This document shows, piece after piece, positions 34,195-46,179 of a stretch of DNA of 64,000 nt. Source of the DNA: Eonycteris spelaea. Taxonomy: Eukaryota > Chordata > Mammalia > Chiroptera > Pteropodidae. How positions within the stretch are numbered: the stretch's first letter is position 1; each line of letters opens with the position of its first letter. Where the stretch lies: positions 1,798,001-1,862,000 of the forward strand of contig PUFA01000225.1 in the NCBI GenBank assembly GCA_003508835.1. The letters are read 5' to 3'. Under the pieces are notes generated by a model, which saw only the letters and a list, made by a program, of their open reading frames with translations, searched no databases and had not been told where the DNA came from. Position numbers and translations under genes: made by a program.

Positions 34195-35637
34195 TAATCT
34201 CGAAAATGAACAATAAATCAGATTTCAAAGCCTACTGTAAAACTACAGTAGTCAAATCAGTGTGGTACTGGCGTAAGAATAGGCAAGACCAATGAAATCG
34301 AACTGAGAGTCTAGAAATTAACTCATACATCTATGACCAACTGATTTTTGACAAGAGTGCGAAGTCCACTCAATGGAGAAAGAACAGTTTCTTCAAAAAT
34401 TGATGCTGGGAGAGCTGGATTTACGCAGGCAGAGGAATGAAGTTGGACCCCTACCTCACGCCATACACAAAAATTAACTCAGAATGTATTAATCAACACC
34501 CTGAACAAAAAAGCTAAAATCACAAGACTCTTAGAAGAAAACTAAAGGTAAATCTTCATGGCCTTGGATTTGGTAACAGATTCTTAGATGTGACACCAAA
34601 AGCACAAGCACCAAAAGAAAAAAATATACTGACCGGACTTCTTTAGAATTTAAAGCTTCTGTGCATCAACGGACGTTATCAAGAAAGTGAAAAATCAGCT
34701 TGCAGAATGGGAGAAAATGCTTGCTAATCACACAGCCGCTAAGGGTTTAATGCTCAGAGGATAAAAAGAAATCCTAAAACTTGACAACAAAAAGACAAGA
34801 AATCCGATCTAAAAACAGGCAAAGGATTTGAACAGATAGTTCTCCAAAGAAAATGTACAAATGACTAAAAGCAAATGAAAGATGCTCAGCATCCCTAATC
34901 AGCAGGAAAATGCAAATCAAAACCATAATGAGATACCACTTCATACCTATGAGGATAGTTATCGGCAAAATGGAAAATAACCAACATTGGTGAGGATGTT
35001 GAGAAACTGGAACCCTCCTATACGGTTGATGGCAAAGCCACTGTGGAAAAAAATCTGCAGTTCCTCAAAAAAATCAAACATAATATTACCATGTGATTCA
35101 GCAATTCCTACCCAAAAGAACTGAAAACAGGGATTCAAACTGATACTTACACACCAGTGTTCATCGCAGCATTATCACTATAACCAAAGGTTGGAAACAA
35201 CTCAAGCGCCCATCGTTGGATGAAGGGGTACACAAAACATGGTCTATCCATACAATGGAACATCATTCAGCCAAATAAGGGAATGAAGTTCCGAAACATG
35301 TGACATTGATGAATCTTGAAATCATTATGCTGTGTGAAATAAGCCAGACACAAAGGGACAAATATTGTATGATTCCACTTAATGTGATCTGGAACAGGAT
35401 TCATAGACAGAAAGTAGATGAGAGTGTCCGGGGCTGGGAGGAACAGGATGGGGAGTTACTGCTTGACGGTTACAGAATTTCAGTCTGGGGTGATGAAAAA
35501 GCTTCGGAGACAGAGAGAGTAGTGACAGCTGCAAGACTGTGACTGTGCTAACTATCAGTGAACTACCGAACACTCGAAATTGTTACAGTGGCAAATTTTA
35601 TGATACTTTTTCACTGCAATAAGTTAAAAAAAAAAAA
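34195..35637 (+). mobile_element. L1 fragment: ORF2 3' half, 3' UTR and poly-A
   Basis: The second-longest L1 here. Broken ORF2 with an FKAYCKTTVVKSVWYW-like segment near 34212, then 'gctggatttacgcaggcaga', 'ccttggatttggtaacagat', 'gatgctcagcatccctaatc', 'atgagataccacttcatacc' and 'ccaacattggtgaggatgtt'. The 3' UTR ends 'cagtggcaaattttatgata' and a 12-A tract at about 35626-35637. No frame stays open for more than a few dozen codons. Confidence 0.95.
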
Positions 35638-35639
35638 AC

Positions 35640-37195
35640 TGCAGCATCTTTCCCTGCTTTGCTATCAAATCCATCTATATTTACCCCAAATAAATGACTG
35701 CCGGGATAAAGGAGACAAAGACATGAAACCGTTTTCAGAAGCGCTATTTCCCCAGGGGTGACATTCTTCAAACCTTGGAGTGAGTTACTGTGGTGATGGA
35801 ATGGCGGACGGATCTATTCTTGGCTCTGAAATTCCGCTGACCTTGTCATCTACTTTTTGGGCCTGGTTATCAAATGGGACAATGTCACCAGCTTCCAAAC
35901 TGTTCCTAAAATCTCATAAGAACCAGTCTACACTTCTCTGACCCACCAACAATCTCCTTCACTGCTGCCTTCAGCATTTTCAGTGAGGAGGAAAAACACC
36001 ACCATCCCGTATGTCAGAGACCCAGCAAGCCGGCCTAGAGGCTTTGTGCAAAGCTTCTTCGCCAGACTACCAAAGCTGGCTAAAATATTTAACCTTTAAA
36101 GGACAGCCCTGAGTTGTCCAGGCTACAGCAAGATACCTGCTATTTAAAAATTTTAAAAACTCAACTCGCCGAGATACCAGGTCACCTGTATTTCTCACCA
36201 GTCTCCTTTCTTCTCATATCACCCACCCCCAAAGATGGAGAATAATCAAAATGCAAAGTCTGTATGTGGTCCCCTTCACAGTCAGACTGATGGATGGTAT
36301 AACCGAACTGCCCCACTAACATTTATATGAAGAATGGGGATTCCTGTCCTAAGCATTTGGGCTCCTCACTGATCCTTCTCCTACCTGGAAATTGGACAAT
36401 GAAATTTTGGGTTAACTATCCCAACACACTTCCAGGTTATATTTTGGACTTCATCTCTCTAAAACTAAATGTAAATCTTTCTTTGATTTCCTGGAGGTGT
36501 ACATAATTCAATAACCATTCACGCTGTCTTTTATTGTGTGCATATAAAGCCTTGTGACAAATCTTTTAAATGAACACACCAGAATTTATACATTGAAATG
36601 AGTGCTGTCTCCTTCAAAGACGTTCCCTAGGGAGGCTATCTGCATATTCCGACAGCGCATCCACCGCCTGTGCTTAGAACATTTCTGAAGCTTAGAACTA
36701 CTTTCAAAGCCTGGAGCATATTCTTTTGATGGGCCCCATAGCGGCAAATTTTTGTCCTATGAGGGTAGATCTGTTGTTGTTTTTAAGTTGAAAGGTAGAG
36801 CCCAAAATGGGAAAGATGGTGAGTGATGCAGTCGGGAATGCTGTTTAGTGTCTAAATCAAAGGGTGAGCATCAGGGAAAGATCTCTGGAGACTATTCCTA
36901 GGAGGACAAAACACGGTTCTGGGCACTGGCTCCATCACAGCCCCCAGGTGGTGCAGCTTCAGAAGACAGCACGTGTGAGGGTGAGTAAGATCCGGTAATA
37001 CCATTAACACGTTGGAAATCACTCCATTGTCATCGCTAGACTCTGTTGTGTCCACCCACATCACTGTGTCTTGATCAGAGTCTAGGAATTAGAAACACTT
37101 CAAAAGTAGCCACCAAAGATTGTAGCCTGGAGTGGGCATAGAGAGCAGGCTGCTCCCTCCCACTCTCAAAGGAGGACGGGCTGGCACATGTAAAG
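35640..37195. other. Single-copy stretch with a CTCF-like motif
   Basis: No gene or repeat recognised in about 1.5 kb. AT-rich at 36400-36600. A CTCF-like core on the minus strand lies at 36938-36956. Confidence 0.35.
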
Positions 37196-37204
37196 AAGTA
37201 TGCA

Positions 37205-37795
37205 AAGTCTGGTGTTTCCTCTGCAAGTTAAACATTGAATTACCATATGACCCAGAAATTCCACTCCTAGGTGTGTACCCAAAAGAACTGAAAACAGGCG
37301 CTCAAACAAAAACTTGCACACAAATGTTCCTAATAGCACTATTCACAAGAAATAACTCAAATATCCATCAATAATAGATGGATAAGTGAAATGTGGTAAA
37401 CAGAGAATGGAACAGGAATAAAAAGGAATGAGGCACTGACACATGCTACAATGTGGCTAAACCTTGAAAACATTATGGTAACTGAAAGAAGCTGGGCACA
37501 AAGACCCATACTGTATAATTCCATGTATATGAAATCCCCAGCATAAACAAGTTGGTAGAGACAAGAACAGATTAGTGGTTGCTAGGGGCTGGGGAGGGAC
37601 AATGAGTAGTGACTGCTTAATTGGTAGGGGGATTCCTTTTGGGGCGATGAAAGTGTTCTGGAACTAGATAGAAACAATGGTGCACAACATTGTCAATGTA
37701 CTAAGTGTCACTGAACTGTACGTATACTCTAAAATGGTTAAAATGTTAAATTTTATGTTATGTGCATTTAACCACAAAAAGAAAAAAAAAAAAGC
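37205..37795 (+). mobile_element. L1 3' end fragment
   Basis: 'aattaccatatgacccagaa', 'acccaaaagaactgaaaaca', 'acatgctacaatgtggctaa', 'aaaatggttaaaatgttaaa' and a terminal A-rich tract form a typical 5'-truncated L1M. Confidence 0.95.
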
Positions 37796-37799
37796 AGGC

Positions 37800-38475
37800 A
37801 GAGTTTCCATGCTAATTTCTGGCAGGAGACGTGTGCCGAGGGCAGCAGTCCGGCCTGGCTGGCGGTGCTCACGGCAGCAGTGTGGAGACCTTCGCGGGCA
37901 GAAGAGGAAAAAGGGTAACGGGGACACTGGCCCACAAACCAGTGACAATCAGCCGTGTGCCCGACCCTTCACCACAGCAAAACTACCAAAACCATAATAA
38001 ACACTTCTCAATGAGGACTCAACAGAGCCACATGTGAGAAAAGATCCCCTCTGGGGAGAAGTGGGGGCATTTCTAGTGATCAAGCCAGAGGAGGCCATTT
38101 CTAATACAGCTGCTTTTCCTGTCAACTCTAATCTCTGCCTGCAGCATCAGGACCATCTGATTAGGACATCACTGCTATCTCTTCTGGACCATCAGGACTC
38201 TGAGCCTGTGAGCCAGGGAAGGGGGCAGGGCGAGGGCTGGCCCTTCCCTGGAGATAAGGCTCTTCTCTCCACCGGCAGCTGCTTGTCATGAGGACAACTC
38301 AGGCCATGCTCCTCTGCAGGGGACCCTCCTTCCCCTCTCCATCCTCAGGGGCTCACAGATGCTCCCTGGGCACATCTGCACCTCTGGCTTCAGGCTCTAT
38401 CAGAAAACTCACACACCAGCTGCTGAGGCTGGTCTCCAACCCCCATGCCTTGGGCAGCCTCCAGCTTAGGGCTAT
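37800..38475. other. Single-copy stretch, no gene recognised
   Basis: No repeat recognised. Three short plus-strand frames (37677-37997, 38034-38291, 38288-38485) differ in phase and the first begins in the L1. Confidence 0.3.
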
Positions 38476-38479
38476 GTTT

Positions 38480-38690
38480 TCTTAATCATTGAGCATGAGG
38501 ATTTACAAATTCAGAGAACAGACAAGACCCTTAGCAGCAATTACAAGACTAATAACATTAAGTCTTAAATGGTTATTACACAACCAGATCCCTTATTAGT
38601 TGTGACAGCCAGTGAATCAGGGGAGCAGTGAATTGTAATGCATAAGAAAAATAACTTTAAATATTCAATGTTCTCAGTTGCTGAGGCTCA
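38480..38690. other. AT-rich candidate conserved non-coding element
   Basis: About 210 bp with balanced, complex AT-rich sequence and dense homeodomain-type cores (TTAATC, TAAT, ATTA, 'gtgaattgtaatgcataaga'), abruptly different from the GC-rich flanks. No coding frame and no repeat match seen. The role is inference only. Confidence 0.3.
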
Positions 38691-38819
38691 GTGCGGCTGC
38701 TGGACTTAAGACCCAGCCTCTGGGAAAGACAGGGAGAGTGACCCACGTGGGAGTCTGCCCAGAGTCAGGGCCTGCTCCTGACTCCGTCATTCTCTGAGGC
38801 CTCTTTCAGACCTCCTTTT

Positions 38820-38895
38820 CATTTACTGCACACCACAGCACAAATACTTACTGGGTCCCTCTACGTGGCACCGCGGAGCTAACAGCATGTTGTGG
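38820..38895 (-). mobile_element. L2-like scrap, reverse orientation
   Basis: 'cacaaatacttactgggtcc' and 'ctctacgtggcaccg' weakly match reverse-complement L2 3' end. Confidence 0.35.
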
Positions 38896-38899
38896 AACA

Positions 38900-39680
38900 C
38901 AAACTTTCTGGTTAGCTATACACTCCTGGCATCTTCTTGTCCACCAAGGGCAGGAGGAAGGAATGAAGGATCAACTGCCAACTCCTCACCTGGGGGCTAA
39001 GGCAGGGGAAGGCCCTGCCCAGCTGCCCTGCTTGAGTGGATGTCCCCGAGGGCAGAGGCACCTAACGACATGTGGCGGTGTGACAGGCTTTGAGAAAAGC
39101 AGCACTCTGAACACTGGCATGAAGTCAGGAGGCCTGGAAAGCTAGCGCGATGACCTCTGGAGGGTCTTTCCAGAAAAAGGAGTCCGGTTATGACCCTGGT
39201 CAACTCCCTGGGGCCACACAGGCGCGGGGAAGGGGCTGCTCCAGCTGTTATGAGCCCCACGCTGAAAGCAGGTGGCACTGTCATCCCAGGCTCAGGCAGG
39301 TTCCACCCACACCACAAAAGCCTCCCAAGACACACAAGAAAAACAAGGGGCAGGGGAGAGGGGCATAGAGCGGGGAGAGGCAGCTCTGAGAGGCAACTGT
39401 CAGGCCAACCACTCAGAGCCATCCTGTTGCCATGGCAACGCCCTCCTGCATGGTATCCAGGAATAAATTATTGATCATGGACACTGCTATCCTGCCTCCC
39501 CAAAGCCCCTAGTGCCCTCTTCACTGCCACCATGACTCTCCCCTCCTCCACTTGTTCTATATTTGCACGAGAGTTACTCTGAAATCAAACAGGAGCCCAG
39601 AAAAATCACTGGGTCCCCCACCCCCATCCCTTCCAGCCTCTCTGCCCGCCTTGCCATTATGCACTCTTGCTGCTCTGTCT
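38900..39680. other. Single-copy stretch containing a perfect X-box palindrome
   Basis: No gene or repeat recognised. Contains the palindrome 39426-39439. Opposed open frames at 38997-39422 (-) and 39150-39474 (+) overlap. Confidence 0.35.
39426..39439. promoter_or_regulatory. Perfect RFX X-box palindrome
   Basis: 'gttgccatggcaac' is a perfect 14-bp palindrome and equals the optimal X-box bound by RFX transcription factors, which regulate ciliary and MHC class II genes among others. No promoter is visible nearby, so a distal element is the more likely context. Binding is not demonstrated. Confidence 0.5.
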
Positions 39681-39683
39681 ACC

Positions 39684-40063
39684 TGTCAGGGGCTGAGCTG
39701 TGTCCTCCACCACTCATATATTGAAGTCCTAGCCCCCAGTACCTCAGAGTTGCATAAAGGTGGACTGGATTTTAGCCCTTTGAAGAGGTAATTAAGGCAA
39801 AACGAGGTCATTAGTGTGGGCCCAAAGCCAATATGACTGGTGTCCTTCTAAAGAGAGAAGTGAGGACACAGGCCTGCACAGAGGGAACCCAGGTGAGGAC
39901 ACAGGGAGCAGATGACCACCTACAAGCCAAGGACAGAGGCCGCGAAAGAAATCAACGCCAGCACCTTGATCTTGGCCTTCAGCCTCCAGAACGGTGAGGA
40001 GTTCTACCCTTTAAGCCCCCCATCTGTGGTACCTTGTTACAGCGGCCCTAGGAGACTACCACA
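39684..40063 (+). mobile_element. MLT1-like (ERVL-MaLR type) solo LTR
   Basis: A nearly complete LTR of about 380 bp, TG...CA: 'tgtcaggggctgagctgtgt', 'gaagtcctagcccccagtac', 'gaggtaattaaggcaaaacg', 'ccaatatgactggtgtcctt', 'gcaccttgatcttggccttc', 'agcctccagaacggtgagga', 'cttgttacagcggccctagg'. No internal retroviral sequence accompanies it. A 5-bp target duplication is not convincing. Confidence 0.82.
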
Positions 40064-40064
40064 C

Positions 40065-40545
40065 CGCCTGCGTCGATCCCCTGAGAGCCAGCTGTCCTTC
40101 TGGGATGCCCAACCTGACCAAAAACACCATTCTAGCAGCACAGCCAAGAACTCTGAGCTCTCACGTGTTCACACAACGGGCTTCCAGGGGCCGAGCTGGG
40201 AAGGCATATGAGAGGCAGGCCAGCCCAGTCCAGACACCAGCCAATAGGCCTGGTGTGATGAGGGCAAGGCCAGGCCTGCTGGAAACTGCAGCTGCCCTGG
40301 TTCCTCCGCTCAGCATGACCACAGCAGAGCCATCCAGCTTCTCAGGGTCCAGTTCCCTAACCGAAGAGAACCAAAGCTGACAAAGGCAGGACCAGTGTGA
40401 GACATGGAATGCCAAGCACTGAAAGCGGCCAAGGCCACTGGCTCAAGGTGAGTGGGCTTAGGGACCGATTTTGAGAAAAAGGTAGCACCTGCCATACTGA
40501 GCCCAGTGCGTAAAACTGTGAGGGGTGATCTTCAAGTCAAAAGAA
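40065..40545. other. Single-copy stretch, no gene recognised
   Basis: No repeat recognised. Opposed frames at 40105-40380 (+) and 40161-40415 (-) overlap. Confidence 0.3.
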
Positions 40546-40549
40546 AAGC

Positions 40550-41150
40550 ACCAGGAGGAGGACACAGAAAAACTGGAACCCCAGTGCATCGCTGGTTGGA
40601 GTATACAGAGGTGTGGCCACTGGGGAAACAGTCCGGCGGTTCCTCTGCAAGGTAAACATGGAGTTGCCACATGACTCCACGACTCCCTCCCAGGCATATC
40701 CACGGAAGAACGGAAAACCACTACTCAAACAAGTACACGCACACACATTTTCATAGCCAAGAAGTGGAAACAACCCAAGAGTGCAGCAATGGATGAATAA
40801 ATGGATAAATTGTGGTGTATACATTCAATAAAATATTATTCCGCCATAGAGGAACGAAGTCCTGATACATTCTGCAACATGAATTAGTGAAAACCAGATG
40901 AAAGAAGTATAGTTTCTATAATGGAAAATGCCCAGACCATACAGACAGAAAGCAGATTAGCAGTTACCAAGGGATGAAGAGAGGGGAAAATGGGGAGTGA
41001 CTGCTGGATGGATACGGGGTATTCTCCTGGGGCGACAAAAAATTTTGAAACCTAGAGAACAATGGTGGCTGCGCAACATTGGAATCTACTAAATGTTACT
41101 GGATTGTACATCTTGAATTTGTTAAAATTTATATCACATGATTTCACTTC
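40550..41150 (+). mobile_element. L1 3' end fragment
   Basis: 'ggaaccccagtgcatcgctg', 'ggttcctctgcaaggtaaac', 'tggaaacaacccaagagtgc' and 'gagaacaatggtggctgcgc' mark a 5'-truncated L1M, with a decayed end near 'ttgttaaaatttatatcac'. Confidence 0.9.
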
Positions 41151-41207
41151 ACTAAATTGTGAAGTACTAAATATGAAGGTCATTCTAGTCTCTCCACCTT
41201 TGTGTAT

Positions 41208-41211
<4 letters not shown>

Positions 41212-41251
<40 letters not shown>
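41212..41251. repeat. (CA)n microsatellite, about 20 units
   Basis: Uninterrupted CA dinucleotide run, shortly after the L1 end. Pure enough to be polymorphic. Confidence 0.98.
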
Positions 41252-41252
<1 letters not shown>

Positions 41253-41389
41253 CTTCTGCATCCTCTTGATGCTTTTGTGACCATCTCCATCAGGACTGGC
41301 CTCCTACCTCTCTGCCCCTCACTGATGTCCTTGAAGCCCAGCTTCATCTTGTCTGTGACAGCTCACGTGGCTCTCCGCCTTGAATCCCA

Positions 41390-41535
41390 CTCCCAACATT
41401 TTATGTCTGTATATTCACCTTTTTCCCCCCTCAGTCTCTCAGCACTCTTATTAGAGTCTATGTGGATTTTAGCTGATTCTTCCAACTGGACTGTAAGCCC
41501 TTGAGAGCAAAGGGATGTCCTTTCACTTTATTACA
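41390..41535 (+). mobile_element. L2 LINE 3' fragment
   Basis: 'ctggactgtaagcccttgag' and 'agcaaagggatgtcctttca' match the L2 'gactgtaagctccttgagggcaggga' motif; the upstream C/T-rich part fits as well. Confidence 0.6.
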
Positions 41536-41554
41536 AGCAGGAAACCAGGGTGTG

Positions 41555-41760
41555 GGCCTGTTAGAAAAAAACAGACCACAGCCACTTACTGGCTGTGTGA
41601 CCAAGGACAAAGTTCTTTAATCTCTCTGAGCTTCAGTTTCCTCATGTAAACAGAATAATGATTATAGTTACCTCACAGGGTTGTTGTAAGAGTTAATGAG
41701 ACAAATATATATAAAGCCAAACAGATGGTTTTTAATAAATATTCTCCTTTTGTTCACATC
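41555..41760 (+). mobile_element. MIR SINE
   Basis: 'cacttactggctgtgtgacc', 'gagcttcagtttcctcatgt', 'cctcacagggttgttgtaag' and 'agttaatgagacaaatatat' are textbook MIR landmarks. Confidence 0.92.
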
Positions 41761-42059
41761 TCCTGAAAAATGTTCATGCCAGTTACATGGTTTCCATTTC
41801 AGTTACCTCACTGGATGGTCCCCAAATATATGCTGGGTGGACAGTTGTATCAATAAGCAGGGGCTCCAGGCCTCACAGAGGTGAGGCTGGGAGCCAGAGA
41901 CTGGAGGGCAAGGTCTAAAACAAGGCCGAGCTGGAACTGTGTCTCTGAGAGTCCTTGCACGAGGCAGCCCTGGCCCCTCTAGTTCTTGAGTCTAATTGGG
42001 TTTGATTTCACCCTGGAACTCAACCCTCCACAACCAAGTATCACTGGCAACCACTAATC

Positions 42060-42415
42060 AACAGATATAGCCTGGCCTCCTCACTATTTCTTCTCCTTAT
42101 GCATCCTTATTCCTAAAGTCTCCTCTCTTCTTTTCTCCCTGTGTCAAAGTATTATTGACCTTTTAAGGCATAACTCAAAGCCTGCCTTTTCCACTAAGAC
42201 TGGCCCAAAACCAGTCAACACAGCCTTTCTCCTTCCTAATCCCATTGCTATCAGTTGCCAGTTTCGGTCAATTACATTCGAGGAATGGCATTCTTGAGAC
42301 TTTCTCTGCATGTGTTAAGTCTTTCTCCTGCAGTAAGATTATAAACTTGAGGAAGGGACTGAGTCTCACACTGATCCTCTATCTGCCAAGCACTAACGCT
42401 GCAACTGTGGTGGTG
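42060..42415 (+). mobile_element. Decayed L2 LINE 3' region
   Basis: 'ccttttccactaagactggc', 'gattataaacttgaggaagg' and 'gccaagcactaacgctgc' follow the L2 order with weak identity. Confidence 0.45.
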
Positions 42416-42419
42416 GGAA

Positions 42420-44960
42420 AGGCGTCCTAGAGTCAGACCCAGAGCAGATCCTGGCTCCACTGCTCGCTCACTCCCTGAGCCTGAGCCCCATCCAGCAGTC
42501 CTCGTCCAGGCTCCCAGTCAGATAAGGAAGCACAAATGAGGCTCTGCAGGTAAAGAACACGGCACATTGTGAAAAATGAGACAACAATGTAAGATGCTAC
42601 TCCTAAAGCACATGCTCAATCACTGCTGGATGAGCTGGGTAGACGTGCCTTGCGCACCACACTCCAGGGTCTGGGAGGGCAGCTGATAGTGAGGCCCAGA
42701 GGGGGTGCAGTGGAAAACTGCTTCTCACCCCAAGGACTCTTCAGGGGACCAAACAGCTCCTGTCCGGACAGGTTTGAAGGGGACCCTGGGGAAGCAAAGA
42801 CTAGGGCTCCCGGCTAAATTCACTGTCTCCTGATGATCCCACAAAGAGAGAGGAATGAAAATGCCAGGTAAGGCAGGTCTGTGCTAAGCTGAGGCTGCAA
42901 TTCCTTGTGTCCCAGAGATGAATGAACACCCAGGGAGGGCCCGTCAGCCCAGAAGAGCTCCAAGGGGGTCCACTCCCACAGGACGGCAAAGTGAAAGAGG
43001 TCAATCATCCTAGAAAGCAGCAACCAAAGTGTTAATTCGAGTGGCACCCTACCCCCTCTAACGTGGATTCCCCGCCCCTCCTCAAAGGGCAGCATCTGCT
43101 AGGAATCAATAGCCAATAGCTCTCCCTCACTCAGGTAATTAGGTCAGCTTAGAGGATTTCCCAGGTCAGGGGAGTGGGGAGAGGCAGCCCAACTGGGCTC
43201 TCTCTCAAGCCAAGTTCTCAGGTGCCTGGCCAGCCCCTCCCCCACCACACACTCACCTATGGGGTGACGTGTCAGCCACAAAATGAAGGGGCCCAGGTCG
43301 GGAAAATGGGTGTGGGTGAAATGACCTACACACAGTCCCCACTCATAGGCCACCTGGACGAGCCACTGACCAAGTAACAGAATGAACAACAGAGAACTCG
43401 CAAGGATTTTGGCCTTGCTGAGAATCTATGAATGTCAAACAGAAAGGCTGGGGGGCGGGAGTGGGGAAGGGGCAGCCTAATGGCAGTCAGCGAGCAATCT
43501 AGCTGCAAGATTAAGCTCACGGTTAAGTCTTGGTTGAGACACAGTCAGGAAGGCAGAGCCCTTCAGAAGGCAGAACAGAAAAGCAGCCAATCCACCCATC
43601 CCTCTCCAGTCTCTCTCCCCTCCTCCCTAGGGTGGGTTCCCCCTTGCCAGGAGAGATCCTCCAGTGTGTGCCTAGCCAACCCAGTAGCAGGCAGAAACGA
43701 TGTGTTCTGAGAAGCCCAGCAGAGAAACTCATTCACACCTTCACATGGGGGCTCCCTTCTCACTCTCTAAGTGGGCAACCCTAGAGCATCACTTCTCTCC
43801 ATTGTCAGTGAGAGACAGAGGGGCTGGCATGCGTTCCACACGATACCAGGAGGTATGGCCGTGCGAACAGCTGTGTTCAGGACACATATACACAGCAGGA
43901 CTAGAACACAAAGGACGGGCTCAGGGTTATAAACCCTCTGCTTTAGTTGGCTTCATTATAACCGCACCCCAAAATACTATGGGGGCCAGTTACTGAGCTC
44001 TGGGTATAGAGAGATGCAGAAAGAAGGCTCTAGACTAGGGCTATAGGAGGCCAGTCAAGTCTCAGTGAGGTACAGGGACACATGGACATACACACACACG
44101 CGTGCGAAATGACCAAAGTTGAAAAGGATTAACATATAAAAATACAAGCTAATGTGATTACGGGGAACTAAAAGCAATTCTCAATTATCTGCAGGACAGC
44201 TTATTTCTGAGCCTGAACACATTCTAGGCTATCCACCTCTAATATGGACTTCAAGTATATAAAAGCATTTGTTTTCAGCCTCAACAAAAGAAAAATTAGG
44301 AAGGATAATCTGTATAAAAATGACATCCAGTAGCTCATTCCTAAACCAAATGTGGGTTGTAGATTATCTAGGGTTTGGGCTCTCTGTGGCATTGCTTCCC
44401 ATCTGTTAATATGGTCAGAAAAGCAGCCAGCCAGGATGGGATGAAGTGGCATGGAGACTGAAGATGGTTTGGGCTACGTGAGTCCTCAAGTGTCCCCTGA
44501 GTCCAAGTCCAGGGCCTTTCCTCCAGACCAGGCCATCAGCATCTCTTCTTTCAAAGGTTACTGCTCTCTCCCACCAAACACGTAACTAAAATGCTAAGGC
44601 CACTGCAGACACACCAGCCAGCCCCCCATGAGGCATGCCTAGAAGGCTGGTGAGAACCCAGGGTGCTGCAGCAATGCTCTCAGGACTCCCAGGCCCAGGC
44701 CTCGAGCTCATCCATCCATAGACTGACCTTTACCAAAGACAATTTTTAGTTGCTGGGAAAGGAGGAGAGAGAGTACTGTCCTTTTGGCTGCCCTCATTTC
44801 TGAGCCCTTCTGGCAGGATCCAGCCACAGAGGCCAACAGAGCAGGCCAACCTCCCAGGCCCGGAGTGAACTGGCCTCTGCTTAAACATACGTAAGCACAG
44901 AACTCACTCCCCACCAGGTTCCTCACTCCACCTTTTTTAAAATTTTTTTTTGGCGCGGGG
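42420..44960. other. Long single-copy stretch, no gene recognised
   Basis: About 2.5 kb without clear repeats; a very decayed MIR may exist at 42425-42610. Opposed open frames over 43432-43784 argue against coding. The section 44105-44440 is more AT-rich and complex. Confidence 0.35.
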
Positions 44961-44964
44961 CAGG

Positions 44965-45030
44965 CAGTTCTAATAGGATCAGATGATGTCTAATGTCTCT
45001 TCCAACTCTATGATCCAATGATTTAATGCT
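44965..45030 (+). mobile_element. MIR-family tail scrap
   Basis: 'ggatcagatgatgtctaatg' and 'tctcttccaactctatgatc' match the 3' tail of the long-tailed MIR variant. Confidence 0.55.
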
Positions 45031-45204
45031 CAGAAAGATCTTGGGTAATTAGCAGAAAGCTGCTCTCTGATTCTAGTTCTGGCATCTGGACTTTCAAAGA
45101 ATGTGTCTAATTCCATTTCCAACAAAAATCTGGGTGGAAGGGGTACACTGTGTCCCCAACCTCCAACCAAATTATTATAATTCCCTGTTTTTCATCAAGG
45201 TTTC

Positions 45205-45310
45205 TGGCCCTGCGCCATCCTAGAATACAAGTATGTCAGAGCTGGAAAAAAATCTTAAAGATTGCTAAAGCTTCCCATCTTTCTATCTTGTCATCACCCT
45301 GAGGAAATGT
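45205..45310 (-). mobile_element. Ancient MIR/L3-type scrap
   Basis: 'catcctagaatacaagtatg', 'tcagagctggaaaaaaatct' and 'taaagattgctaaagcttcc' resemble the ancient 'gagctggaagggaccttagagatcatc' repeat. Confidence 0.4.
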
Positions 45311-45920
45311 TAACATAATCTGGTTATTTCTGTATGCTTTTAAGTTTAGAAATACGCTACTTTAGATCTGCTTGTCAAATGTTTAAAAAGTGTAGTTTTA
45401 ATAATACAATCTTTACCAGAACTTATTACATGCATAAATTCACCCCCCCCCATTTAGCAAGTGGTACACACTGTACAATTTAGTTCAGATTAACTAGATA
45501 AGAAAAAGCAACATTTGTTTACACATTTTTAGATGTCATAGTATATTATATCAGGCTTGGGGATCAAATTACACTGTAACAATTTAATCAAATGTTAAGA
45601 TATAAAAATAGCCCAAATTGCTCTCCCAACTTGAAGTTGGAAATTCTTATCTTTGGTGCTTTGTAAGTTAAAATTTTTGTTTCTAAAAGAAGCTTTCAGA
45701 CTGTTAGGTGTAGACACTGTGTATTTTCAATGAATGAAATCCACTTGGATATAATTGTCACTTTTTTTTCAGTACTAGAAACATCTTGAAGTGCTATATA
45801 AAGATTCTGGTCAAATGACTACAATCTGGTAACCATAATCTTCAGGCAAATTTGTAGAATTAGTATTATTATTATCGTGTTCCTCACTAACTCTATGAAG
45901 GTCCATATGTTTCCTGTCTC
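45310..45920. other. AT-rich single-copy block, candidate conserved element
   Basis: About 600 bp of AT-rich, complex, non-repetitive sequence with no long open frame, containing a 9-C tract at 45443-45451 and a short ATT repeat near 45862-45875. Composition contrasts sharply with both flanks. No repeat family recognised. Confidence 0.3.
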
Positions 45921-45924
45921 CACT

Positions 45925-46175
45925 CATGATTCATTATGGATAAACTAAACAATAGATGACTAGAAGAGCAAATTAAAACCATGAGGGCAAAACCACCCCT
46001 GCAGTCAGCAGCGTGCAGCAGGTAACATACCACCCATCTCCTCACACCTCACACACTAGGAGAGCCCCAATCTGTTTCGTATTAAGGAGGAAAAATGGAA
46101 TAGAGTATTTGTTTATTAACTAAAAACAGAGATGAAGCCAGATGCCATGTTAGCCATTTGAGAACCCCAGAGTTT
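45925..46175. other. Single-copy stretch
   Basis: No repeat or coding feature recognised. Confidence 0.25.
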
Positions 46176-46179
46176 TAGA

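Noticed and set aside
39679..40068. 5-bp target duplication around the MLT1-like LTR
   Set aside because: The flanks (ctacc and ccgcc) match at only three of five bases when the LTR end is placed at the consensus CA.
44826..44880. Inverted repeat 'cagaggcca' / 'tggcctctg'
   Set aside because: The arms are short and separated by about 45 bp in GC-rich sequence; such pairs are expected by chance.
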